The notes beneath the pieces were generated by a model. That model was not told the DNA's origin, did not search any database, and worked only from the letters and a program-made list of their open reading frames with translations. DNA of 64,000 nt from an uncultured Alteromonadaceae bacterium. Lineage in GTDB: Bacteria; Pseudomonadota; Gammaproteobacteria; Enterobacterales; Alteromonadaceae. Below, piece after piece: positions 36,839 to 45,605 of the stretch; the first letter of the stretch is position 1, and every line of letters starts with the position of its first letter. Where the stretch lies: contig CANMXU010000007.1 in the NCBI GenBank assembly GCA_947501935.1, forward strand, positions 101,548 to 165,547. The letters run 5' to 3'. Made by a program: the position numbers and the translations under genes.

Positions 36839-37651
36839 TTAATCAGGTACTTTTCTAATCTTCGGGCCAGTGTACTTTATATCAGTACATTTTAAAGGTA
36901 AAAAAGAATTTGGTGGTTGGCCTTCTAAATTACGATAGCAAGCGATAGCTCCACTAATCACACTAAAGGCTTTAATTTTATAGCTATCTTCGGGGCTAAA
37001 GCCTTGATCTAATAAAAATGCAGACGCATACCCTCCGCTATTTATGGATAAGTTGAAATGTTGTAATAAATAATCACTGAGCTGATAAGCGAATTTTAAA
37101 TACTCTCCTTTTGGAATATTTAATTTTAGTTGATTTTCTTCGTATGGCGCTAAACGCTCATCGTCTCTATCTATAGGCCTGGCAAAGCCAACTATCATAG
37201 GTTTATTATTCTTAAATGGGGCTGTAGAAGTTATGTCTTCAAAGCTTTGTACAGTATTAAAAGAATTGTATGATTTTTTTAGGAAATTCATACACGTTTG
37301 TGTTGTTTGTCCACCACCATAGGCTCTTGAGTCGGCAGCTAAAATAGCTGCGCTAGCTGCACCGACAACACTTGTGCTTGTATCTGCACTGTATGCGGAA
37401 ACTTGATTACACCATATTCTGCTATCAGGGTAGCTTAACCCCATAAAATTAATTTCTATCCAATCAGCAATATTTTTTTCTACTAGCCTTCCTGTAGCAT
37501 TTAAAATATGAAGCTGCATAAAGGAACAATTACGCATAAGATCACCCACTAAGGAGTAACTTTGAATATTAACGTCAACGCCTCCTTGCCAGTGCCCTAC
37601 AGTGCTATATATTGTGCCGTTGCGTTTATCCCAATATTCAAAATTATTCAT
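36839..37651 (-). CDS. Diverged citrate-synthase-superfamily protein A
   Basis: A 270-residue protein. It has the general layout of the citrate synthase / citryl-CoA lyase fold: LVGDLMRNCSFMQLHILNATGRL, an alanine-rich ASAAILAADSRAYGGGQT helix-turn, GFARPIDRDDERLAP, and a C-terminal Y-x-GP-x-R segment (IKYTGPKIRKVP). By eye, the three catalytic positions are changed: the HGGA histidine is tyrosine (YGGG), the GFGH histidine is arginine (GFAR), and no aspartate sits at the third site. It is also shorter than citrate synthase (about 430). It lies 16 bp after protein B. Function unknown. Confidence 0.55.
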   Translation of the reverse strand: MNNFEYWDKRNGTIYSTVGHWQGGVDVNIQSYSLVGDLMRNCSFMQLHILNATGRLVEKNIADWIEINFMGLSYPDSRIWCNQVSAYSADTSTSVVGAASAAILAADSRAYGGGQTTQTCMNFLKKSYNSFNTVQSFEDITSTAPFKNNKPMIVGFARPIDRDDERLAPYEENQLKLNIPKGEYLKFAYQLSDYLLQHFNLSINSGGYASAFLLDQGFSPEDSYKIKAFSVISGAIACYRNLEGQPPNSFLPLKCTDIKYTGPKIRKVPD

Positions 37652-37667
37652 TATCTCAACTTCAACA

Positions 37668-38504
37668 TTATTTTTGAGCTATATATTTATGTTGCTCATC
37701 GTCTAGCATAGGTATTGCAGTGATAGGTTTATGGGTTTGTTCTACGCCATGAGCGAAAATACCAGGAGCACAAATTAGCTGGAATAAGCCGATAGACTCT
37801 CTAGCTGGGATACCTAATTCACAAAAGACAGCGGCAGCAATACCTGTTTTCAACCACCCCATTTGATGTGATATAAGGTTATTAGAGAATTTATTTGCCC
37901 AAAAAATAATAGGTAGCTCATTTTCTATATCAAAACCTGTAGTAATTTCTTGTAGTAAATTTATGGAAAATTCATCTATGGTTCCATAATGATTGCCAAA
38001 ACCAGGGCATAAATGAAACTCACCTTCTTTTTGTGGGCTTGTCAGTTGAGCTAATAACTTTTGGGTTACTTCTTCAGGTGTATTAGTAATATTTTCTTGG
38101 ATAAATAGCATGGACTTTTGAACTTCTTTGGCGCCGTTCATCTCTCCACCTAATGTAGTTAAACCAATTGGTAATAAATGTTCTACATTAGTTTTACTTA
38201 CACCAGCAACCATTGCCGCTTTTACTGCAGGATGACGAGGACCAAGGTTCATCAAACCAATGAATAACCTTTCAAGTAATTTTGTCTGTTTATTGGTAGG
38301 TAGTTCACTCTTAAAAAGTAATAATATTACTTCCATAAAGCTTCTTTTTTGCATTAATTCAAAAATATTATAGCCATGTAAAAAGTTACTCTGGCTTACA
38401 TACGGGTTTATATCTGAAGCTTGCTCAAAAAAAATGCTGGTTTGAGTTTTATTTGAGTATACAAAGTCTTTTTTTTCGTGCTGAGCAGTTTTAGACTTCG
38501 TCAT
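37668..38504 (-). CDS. Diverged citrate-synthase-superfamily protein B
   Basis: A 278-residue protein. RSFMEVILLLFKSELP, LGPRHPAVKAAMVAGVSKTN, GLTTLGGEMNGAKEV, CPGFGNHYGTIDE and GIAAAVFCELGIPARESIG follow the citrate synthase / citryl-CoA lyase order. As in protein A, the catalytic histidines and aspartate appear replaced (GEMNGA for the HGGA-type loop, GFGN for GFGH, threonine near the aspartate site). Its ATG overlaps the TAA of the TonB receptor gene by one base (TAATG), so the two are translationally coupled. A and B may form a heteromer. Function unknown. Confidence 0.6.
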   Translation of the reverse strand: MTKSKTAQHEKKDFVYSNKTQTSIFFEQASDINPYVSQSNFLHGYNIFELMQKRSFMEVILLLFKSELPTNKQTKLLERLFIGLMNLGPRHPAVKAAMVAGVSKTNVEHLLPIGLTTLGGEMNGAKEVQKSMLFIQENITNTPEEVTQKLLAQLTSPQKEGEFHLCPGFGNHYGTIDEFSINLLQEITTGFDIENELPIIFWANKFSNNLISHQMGWLKTGIAAAVFCELGIPARESIGLFQLICAPGIFAHGVEQTHKPITAIPMLDDEQHKYIAQK

Positions 38505-40633
38505 TAAAAGCTATACCTAAGTTCAGCCAGCAATGTTCTGCCTGATAAAGGTAAGTCATTTGGTATATTAACGGTTGCTCCTTTATTCAGTGATGGTTCT
38601 CTGGCATCGGTATCAAAAATATTTTTAGCAATAACGGCTACTTCTATAGGAATATCTAATGGCAGCCAACGAACGGTCATATCAGTTAACATATAGTCGT
38701 CAATTTCATTGCGTGGGTCCATTGCATCGCGCTTTCTATCCATTACCCAGTTATTTCTCATATGTAAGCGGAATTCATCGTTTATCTTCCAATCTACTTG
38801 CATATAAAGTTGCGTTCCGGGTACAAAGGAAACATCATCATCAGTTAAGTCATTGCTGGCTTTAGCCCATGTATAGTTACCAGATAGTTTTAAATTTTTA
38901 TTAATTTGCCAATTTGCTTCTAACTCTGTTCCGTAACCTGCTTGTTCGCCAAAATTTTGTGCTGTTCTAGTTGACTGCCCCATATCTGGTACAAATTGAA
39001 TGATATCGCTCCATGTATAATTGTAAAAACTAATAATGGCGCCAATCCCTGTTTGCGGGTGATAGTCGAATGCAAGCTCTAAGGTTTCCATTTCCTCAGC
39101 TTTTAAATTAGGGTTTCCTAAGGCAATCGGATTATTTATATTACCGAGTTCAGCAAAAGAAGGGGCCCTAAAAGCTTTTCCATATAGTAATTTTGTCGAT
39201 AAATTTAAAGTTGTTGACCAAACTAGTGCTAACCTTGGGTTGGTGGTATTACCAAAATCAGTATAATCATCAAAGCGTAAACCTGCGGTTAATTCCCAAT
39301 CATTAGCTATGTTCCATACATCTTGAATAAAGGCATAAGTATTAACGCGATCGGTTTCTCTTAAAAATACGTAAGGGGTATCAGAAACATCAACTAAAGG
39401 AGAGCCCGGAGCTATAAGTTCACCGTCGGGACCTAAACCAAAGTTCTTTGTTTCGGTAATTTTATATAAGTCGCTATTATGATAGCCAAGGCCAAAGCGT
39501 AATATATGGCTTTCTATGCCAGAGTAGAGCCCGGTTGCATTTAGCCTATAATGTCGCTCCCAAACTTCAGGGTTACCAATAAAGCCGTCGCTATAAGGTG
39601 CACCATGGCCAAGGTCAACTCCTGCTGGGTAAATTGTGTAATTATTTTCTATTTCTTGTGAGGTATCAAAATATGTTGCTTGTAAGTCTAAATCAAAACT
39701 ATCCGTAATATTTTTACTGTAATTAATATCAAAATTATAACGATGACTCGATTTATCTGCTTCAGGGTCTAATGCATCGGCTAAGCCAACACCTAGGCCG
39801 CCATCAGAGCGTTCTTGAAGACCAGCACGAACCGTTAAATTGTGATAATTTATTTCAGCTCGAACTTCCATACTTTTTACGCCAAGACTAACAGAGCCGG
39901 GCGCCAATGAAACGTTAGTATCAAAAATTCCATCTAAACGTGTTTGATTATCTGCTTCAATCAGCTTATCTGAACCATTTGTTTCGTGATATTCAAAAGT
40001 TAAGGCATATTTTAAATCGGAGTCATTATTCGCGATTGAAAACCATGCGTCTTTGGTTGATTCACTACCAGTACGAATAGCCGCGGTATTTTTTTGAATA
40101 TCTTCAGGACTTTTAGAAATAATGTTAATAACACCAGAAAAGGCATCAGCACCATAAACAGCAGATCCAGGCCCACGAATAACCTCTATACGAGCAATAC
40201 TTTCAACCGGCATCCCCAGCCAATTTTGGTTTCTATTACCTAGAAAAGCATTGGTAATAGGTACACCATTTATTAGCATAAGTACTTGTGGGTTATAAAT
40301 GCTATGAACACCTCTAAAAGTAAATATTGGTAAATAGCTGTTGGCAATATAGGTAATATGCAAGCCAGGTACTGTTTCTAAAACATCATTAATGTCGGTT
40401 GCCCCCATATTTTTAATTTGTTCTGCAGAAAAAACACTGGCTACTGCGGGGGCTTTATAGATTTGGGTTTTAATGCCTGTGGCAATTTCAACCATTTCTT
40501 CGCTTCCATAGAAGTCGTCAAAATAATCATCATTGTCTGCACCGTACTCATCAATGGCGTTAAAGTCTTCTGATAAACTAGGAAAAGACAGCGTTAATAA
40601 GATAGCAAGAGGTAGTACTTTTATTTTTATCAT
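38504..40633 (-). CDS. TonB-dependent outer membrane receptor
   Basis: A 709-residue receptor. After the signal peptide (ILLTLSFPSLS) comes an unusually acidic, tyrosine-rich stretch (residues about 25-47), then a possible TonB box (EEMVEIATG) and the plug domain with DINDVLETVPGLHI, VLMLINGVPI and the conserved IEVIRGPGSAVYGADAFSGVIN. The 22-strand barrel fills the rest and ends in RTLLAELRYSF. It is the BtuB/FepA-type size. Ligand not identifiable. It is 126 bp downstream of the ThDP enzyme and overlaps the citrate-synthase-like B gene. Confidence 0.9.
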   Translation of the reverse strand: MIKIKVLPLAILLTLSFPSLSEDFNAIDEYGADNDDYFDDFYGSEEMVEIATGIKTQIYKAPAVASVFSAEQIKNMGATDINDVLETVPGLHITYIANSYLPIFTFRGVHSIYNPQVLMLINGVPITNAFLGNRNQNWLGMPVESIARIEVIRGPGSAVYGADAFSGVINIISKSPEDIQKNTAAIRTGSESTKDAWFSIANNDSDLKYALTFEYHETNGSDKLIEADNQTRLDGIFDTNVSLAPGSVSLGVKSMEVRAEINYHNLTVRAGLQERSDGGLGVGLADALDPEADKSSHRYNFDINYSKNITDSFDLDLQATYFDTSQEIENNYTIYPAGVDLGHGAPYSDGFIGNPEVWERHYRLNATGLYSGIESHILRFGLGYHNSDLYKITETKNFGLGPDGELIAPGSPLVDVSDTPYVFLRETDRVNTYAFIQDVWNIANDWELTAGLRFDDYTDFGNTTNPRLALVWSTTLNLSTKLLYGKAFRAPSFAELGNINNPIALGNPNLKAEEMETLELAFDYHPQTGIGAIISFYNYTWSDIIQFVPDMGQSTRTAQNFGEQAGYGTELEANWQINKNLKLSGNYTWAKASNDLTDDDVSFVPGTQLYMQVDWKINDEFRLHMRNNWVMDRKRDAMDPRNEIDDYMLTDMTVRWLPLDIPIEVAVIAKNIFDTDAREPSLNKGATVNIPNDLPLSGRTLLAELRYSF

Positions 40634-40759
40634 TATGGGACCTAAAACACTCTTTCATGTTGAATATATTATTGTTTTTATACATTAACAATTTACGTTA
40701 ATACCCTTAAGCATGTCAACATTGTAACGGTATTGTTCTCTCTTTAATTGGGGTAATAA

Positions 40760-42526
40760 TTATTTATACCCTGTTGGCACCATTTCATCGTCATTTAAAT
40801 TTTTAATTCTTGCCATCATTGGTGGTAATTCTTGTGGATCAATTCTTACATCGAGTAAGGTGGGGCCATCACGGTTAAATATTTCTGTTAAATCTAATTT
40901 ATCAAGATCTTTAGGATCTTTTATTACTTTAGCTTCAGCTCCTTGAGCTTTAGCTAATAGTGCAAAGTTTACTTCGTTAAGTTGCCAGCCTATTGATTCA
41001 GCTTTACTAAGTTCTTGACCAAAACGGATCATGCCGTAAGCGGAGTCATTAAGAACAATAAATAAAATAGGCAATTTATGTTGAACGGCTACCCCTATTT
41101 CATGTGAACTCATTAGCCATGCCCCATCACCAGCTAAGCATACATGTGGCTTTTTAGGCGAGGCGAACGATGAACCAATTACGGCACCTATCGCCCATGC
41201 CATACTGCCAAACCCCATAGATATACGGTACAAACCTTCATTGGACTCATGGCTTAAATAGTGTGTTGCCCATGCCCAAATATTCCCCGTATCTATGAAT
41301 ACTCTACATGTTTTAGGAAGTTGCTTTGACAAATAAGCCATCAGTCGTTGTGGTTTGATAGGAATATCGTTGGATAAGCATTTTTCTGGTTCAATTAATT
41401 CTGTAAAACCACCAACAACATTTTGGTTGCATTCTAGCTCTAAACCATCCCAAGTACGATCCCAACTTTGCGCATTAACTTTATTAATTAAGCGATTAAA
41501 TACTAAATCTAAGTGACCTAATACATGCAGTTTTGCCATAGGTGACCGGCAAAAATTCTCTATAGAGGCGTCTATATGAATAAGTTTATTATTGAGAATA
41601 TCATTAGATAAACTGCCAATGCCCATTTCCGTAATAGAAGTGCCGATTGCCAGTACCAATTCAATCTCAGGATTTTGGAATAAATTTTTAGCTGACTCAT
41701 GTCCGGCATAGCCATAAACCCCTCGATATAAAGGGTGCCGTTCGTTTACCCAACTTTTTCCCATAGGTCCTGAAACAAAGGGAGCATTTATCATCTCAGC
41801 TAATTGCTCTATTTGTTGGTAAGCTCGTTTACAACTGTGACCGACATAAAGCACGATTTTATCGGCATTACTTACCGCTTTTACCAACTTATCTACCGAA
41901 GGTTTATCAACTAATGATGGGGTATTCATTAAATAGTTAACGTGTAGATTACTAGTGGGTTGAGTTAAAGGGGCTCGTAATACATCAGATGGAATACTAA
42001 TATGTACCGGACCTTTAGGTGACTGTATTGCTTCCATGAGTGCTGAAATTAACTTACTTTGGAGCTGTGCAGGGTGAGAGATAAGCGAATTAAATTTCGT
42101 ACAGTTTTTAAGAATACCAACGGTGTTTATCGCTGTTTCACTTGAATCCTGAAGTGGTTTCTTACCAAATTTAGGCAGGGCAGTTTGTGCGGTTATTACC
42201 AACATAGCACTCTGATCAACTTTAGCTGAGGCTACACCGGTAATTAAATTCGTTGTTCCAGGACCTGTGGTAGCACAAACAACACCAATTCTTCCGGTTT
42301 CCCTAAAGTAGCCATCGGCCATAAATGCAGCACCACATTCATGACGAGCAATAACGGCTATAGGCCCCCCATTTCTTTCTGAACGAGCTAGGGCATTATA
42401 AAATGGTTCTATGGCACCACCGGGCACGCCAAAGACATACTCAACACCTAGTTCTTTTAAGTATTCAATAATAAGATCGGCATGATCTAAAATGTCGGTT
42501 TTATTTCTAGCGGTACTCATGTTCAT
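40760..42526 (-). CDS. Thiamine-diphosphate-dependent enzyme, acetolactate synthase-like
   Basis: A 588-residue member of the pyruvate-oxidase / acetolactate synthase family. The N-terminal PYR domain has GVPGGAIEPFYNAL and the activating glutamate in RHECGAAFMADGY. The central domain follows, and the C-terminal PP domain shows the ThDP-Mg motif from GDGAWLMSSHEIGV to LND. It should decarboxylate a 2-oxo acid and either release or transfer the acyl group. No ilvN-type small subunit or branched-chain amino acid gene is near, so a role in secondary or catabolic metabolism is more likely than isoleucine-valine synthesis. Substrate unknown. Confidence 0.8.
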   Translation of the reverse strand: MNMSTARNKTDILDHADLIIEYLKELGVEYVFGVPGGAIEPFYNALARSERNGGPIAVIARHECGAAFMADGYFRETGRIGVVCATTGPGTTNLITGVASAKVDQSAMLVITAQTALPKFGKKPLQDSSETAINTVGILKNCTKFNSLISHPAQLQSKLISALMEAIQSPKGPVHISIPSDVLRAPLTQPTSNLHVNYLMNTPSLVDKPSVDKLVKAVSNADKIVLYVGHSCKRAYQQIEQLAEMINAPFVSGPMGKSWVNERHPLYRGVYGYAGHESAKNLFQNPEIELVLAIGTSITEMGIGSLSNDILNNKLIHIDASIENFCRSPMAKLHVLGHLDLVFNRLINKVNAQSWDRTWDGLELECNQNVVGGFTELIEPEKCLSNDIPIKPQRLMAYLSKQLPKTCRVFIDTGNIWAWATHYLSHESNEGLYRISMGFGSMAWAIGAVIGSSFASPKKPHVCLAGDGAWLMSSHEIGVAVQHKLPILFIVLNDSAYGMIRFGQELSKAESIGWQLNEVNFALLAKAQGAEAKVIKDPKDLDKLDLTEIFNRDGPTLLDVRIDPQELPPMMARIKNLNDDEMVPTGYK

Positions 42527-42641
42527 AAAGCATTCCTACTAAGATATTTATATATAAATAGTTTATACAAATAAAATGAAGAAAAATGACGAGTTTAACC
42601 CTGCAGTTATATTTGGAAAATGTTGGCCTATGGTAATGTTA

Positions 42642-42654
42642 TTGCGCAGCGCAA
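42642..42654. other. Perfect 13-bp palindrome upstream of the ThDP gene
   Basis: TTGCGC-A-GCGCAA, between the ThDP enzyme start and the end of the regulator gene. It is GC-rich in an AT-rich gap and has no T run, so it looks more like an operator than a terminator. Confidence 0.35.
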
Positions 42655-42711
42655 AGGTTGTTTGAAAATCATATTTTCTTTTATTTGTCTGATTTTAGTT
42701 TCAAGCAACTA

Positions 42712-45222
42712 TCAACCCGTTGCTTTTTCTTTTATTAGTGAAGCTTCGCCGTTAATAACACTGATATCTGCAGGTTTACCAATATGATAGCCTTGCGCGT
42801 AATGCACGCCTAGCTCAGCTAATTTTATCAAGGTTTCTTCGTCTTCAACAAATTCAGCAACGGTGGTTTTACCTAATGATTGAGCGGTGTCGTGAATGGC
42901 TTTCACTAATGCTAAATCAATAGGGTCTCTGACCATATCTTTTACAAATGAACCGTCAATTTTTACGCTGCCTGCTGGAATTTGTTTAAGGTAAGCAAAG
43001 GTGCTAAAACCGGTACCAAAATCGTCGATAGAAAAATGACAACCCAATTTAGTCAGGCTAGTTATTAAGCGTTGTGTACCAGTAATATTAGATAAACTGG
43101 CACTTTCAGTTAGTTCAAAAACAATATTTTCTGGTGGAATATCATACTGCTCAAGTTTTTCTTTGATGTAGTTATACAGTCTGTCGTCGTTGAAGGCTTG
43201 CGCCGATAAATTTATTGCTAAGTTTTTCAAACAAGGATTTTTCTGTAAATATTGAAAGGCTTTACCAATTACGTGTCGGTCGAGCAAACTCATGTCTTCT
43301 GCTTTTTCAAGCGAAGGGATAAAGTCATTAGGGAATACCATTTCGCCATCAACCATTAAGCGAACTAGTGCCTCATGGCAAACAACTTCTCGCGTACTTA
43401 CGTCTATTATTGGTTGAAAGTGTAAAACAATATTATCTTCAGATAAGGCTTTTTGCAGTTTTTGCACCCATTCAAAGCTTTGCTTTAATTCTTCGGTAAC
43501 TTTATCTTCTTCGGTAAAAACGTGCACACGGTTACGGCCTCTTTCTTTGGCTGCAAACATGGCTATATCAGCTTGCTGTAAATAAACCTCACTGCTTAAT
43601 GCTTTACCATCAATGGCGGAAATACCAATACTGCAACTAACTTTATACACTTGTTCAGCAAACTTGAAGCTTGAGTCGGCAATAACTTGGCAAACTTTAT
43701 TGGCAACTAATTTGGCACTTTCAAGTGAAGTATTACTCAGGATAATAGCGAACTCGTCACCGCCAATTCGACACAGTATGTCGTGTTCACGTATATGCTC
43801 AGCAAGTAATTTAGAGATTTCTTTAAGCACTAAATCGCCTTGATGATGGCCTTGTGAGTCATTAATTATTTTAAAGTGATCTAAATCGATAAACAGTAAG
43901 CCATGTACATTACCAGTACGAACTGCGTTACTTGAAATTTGTTGTAGCTCGTTATCAAAATAATAGCGGTTATTAATACCGGTTAATGTGTCGTGCAAGG
44001 CGACATGTTTAAGGCGTTGCTCGGCTTTTTTGCGAATACTAATGTCGTCAATGGTGCCGGAGATACCGATAATATTTTGATTAACGTCATGGTGTGACGA
44101 CAAATTAATCTCACACCAGAAAAAGTCACCACTTTTATGGCTAAGTTTAAGTTCAACGCTTTCTTGAAGGCTTTGAGATGACTTTAAAGAGGTAAGGGCG
44201 TTAGCAATAAATTCTTTTTCTTGAAAGCTGGTATCACAGATAAAGTCGGTAAATAACTTGCCAATACTTTCTGAAACCATATAACCAGTGCAGTGGTGCC
44301 AAGCATTATTTAAAAATGAGATGCGGCCATTGGCAGATATTTCAATTACTATGCTGGTTAAGCTATCTAAAATTCGGTCATGGGTTTTAGATAGGTTATC
44401 GTATTTTTTTTGCTCGTTAACCAAAGCCATGGCTTTGGCAGCAAATTGTTCATTAGAAACTAGAAAGTCTTCTCGTTTGGCAGCAATATCACATATTTTA
44501 CGTAATTGTTCGGCTTTAAAGGGTTTTTGGATATAATCTGAAGCGCCTTTAACCAACATTAATTCGGCTAAGTCTATGGTGCCGTGAGCAGTCATGGCAA
44601 TGACGACTTGTTTGGGGCTTAATGAAATGAGTACATCAAGTACTTCGTCACCTGACATGCCGGGCATCATAATATCAAGCAGAACAATATCGTATTTTTT
44701 TTCTTTAAAGGCTTTAATGCCAGCGATGCCGTCGCTGGCAATATCAACGCTAAATTTATGCTTGAGCATGCGTTTAACTAAATTAGCGGTATCTTCGGTA
44801 TCTTCTATTACTAGAATGTTTTGCGGGATGTTAAGCGTGCCTTGATGATTAATGACTTGTTCAATAACTTCATCGATGTATTCGAGCTCTTGGAATGAAA
44901 TTACTTGATCAATATCGAACATTCTTGCGGTTGTTTCAGCAATACGTTCAGAATGGTTTTCGGTAATAAGTAAAATGGGGAGGTCTTGTCGCGAGGCTAA
45001 AATGCCAGAACGTATTAAACGTGATAAACGCCAACCGTCTACATCGCCTATATCGACTTCGGTGATAACCAAGTCTATTTGTTGGGCGCGAAGAACAGCA
45101 ACTGCTTCAACGCTGTTATGTACAGCAATGACGCTTTTGCCATGTACGGCTAATAATGCTGAAACTTTTGTCGATAAGGTATGGCTTTGTAAAATCAATA
45201 ATATTTTCAATGTACTGTCCAT
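42712..45222 (-). CDS. Two-receiver PAS-GGDEF-EAL response regulator
   Basis: An 836-residue cytoplasmic protein. I take ATG 45222 (MDSTLKILLILQSH); a GTG at 45267 is possible but leaves a poor N-terminus. Receiver 1 (about 5-115) has a glutamate where the phosphorylated aspartate should be (VITEVDIGDVDG). Receiver 2 (about 135-250) is canonical: DIVLLDIMMPG, AMTAHG and QKPFKAEQL. A PAS domain follows, then GGDEF with intact RIGGDEFAIIL and an I-site REHD five residues upstream, then EAL with HEALVRL, SIDDFGTGFSTF and KIDGSFVKD. Both catalytic domains look active, so it could switch between making and breaking c-di-GMP. Confidence 0.9.
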   Translation of the reverse strand: MDSTLKILLILQSHTLSTKVSALLAVHGKSVIAVHNSVEAVAVLRAQQIDLVITEVDIGDVDGWRLSRLIRSGILASRQDLPILLITENHSERIAETTARMFDIDQVISFQELEYIDEVIEQVINHQGTLNIPQNILVIEDTEDTANLVKRMLKHKFSVDIASDGIAGIKAFKEKKYDIVLLDIMMPGMSGDEVLDVLISLSPKQVVIAMTAHGTIDLAELMLVKGASDYIQKPFKAEQLRKICDIAAKREDFLVSNEQFAAKAMALVNEQKKYDNLSKTHDRILDSLTSIVIEISANGRISFLNNAWHHCTGYMVSESIGKLFTDFICDTSFQEKEFIANALTSLKSSQSLQESVELKLSHKSGDFFWCEINLSSHHDVNQNIIGISGTIDDISIRKKAEQRLKHVALHDTLTGINNRYYFDNELQQISSNAVRTGNVHGLLFIDLDHFKIINDSQGHHQGDLVLKEISKLLAEHIREHDILCRIGGDEFAIILSNTSLESAKLVANKVCQVIADSSFKFAEQVYKVSCSIGISAIDGKALSSEVYLQQADIAMFAAKERGRNRVHVFTEEDKVTEELKQSFEWVQKLQKALSEDNIVLHFQPIIDVSTREVVCHEALVRLMVDGEMVFPNDFIPSLEKAEDMSLLDRHVIGKAFQYLQKNPCLKNLAINLSAQAFNDDRLYNYIKEKLEQYDIPPENIVFELTESASLSNITGTQRLITSLTKLGCHFSIDDFGTGFSTFAYLKQIPAGSVKIDGSFVKDMVRDPIDLALVKAIHDTAQSLGKTTVAEFVEDEETLIKLAELGVHYAQGYHIGKPADISVINGEASLIKEKATG

Positions 45223-45605
45223 CGTTAATTCATTGAATATTCCGTAACTATTTGTACCGAAAATCACTACGATTCGTTAATGTCGCTTATTTTTGCGTAA
45301 AAGTACACCATTTGTGTAAAAGAAAATTAGCCGATATTTGGATGGAAAATAAGAAAAATTTAGATATTTTACCACTAGTTAACAATTTATATGTACCCCA
45401 TTTACAATATATTAACAAAATGATTGTTGTTGGCAAGAAGCAGATACAAGCAAGTTTATCTAGTAATAGAACATATAATGGATGAATTGATATTAGTGGT
45501 TGATGTAGCTAACGACACTTTGCTTAATCTTGTTATCATAATAAGTTCAGCTAATAGATTTTCAATATTAGTGTTGCAGCAATATAGAAGAAGGTGAAAA
45601 TAGTA
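45223..45605. other. Intergenic region between the regulator and YeiH genes
   Basis: About 380 bp between divergent genes, AT-rich. It has short open frames without coding character or ribosome binding sites. I see no structured RNA or clear operator. Confidence 0.5.

Noticed and set aside
45252..45485. Open frame of 77 codons upstream of the YeiH-like gene
   Set aside because: No ribosome binding site, mixed composition without a domain pattern, and it overlaps the regulator gene start; it looks like chance.
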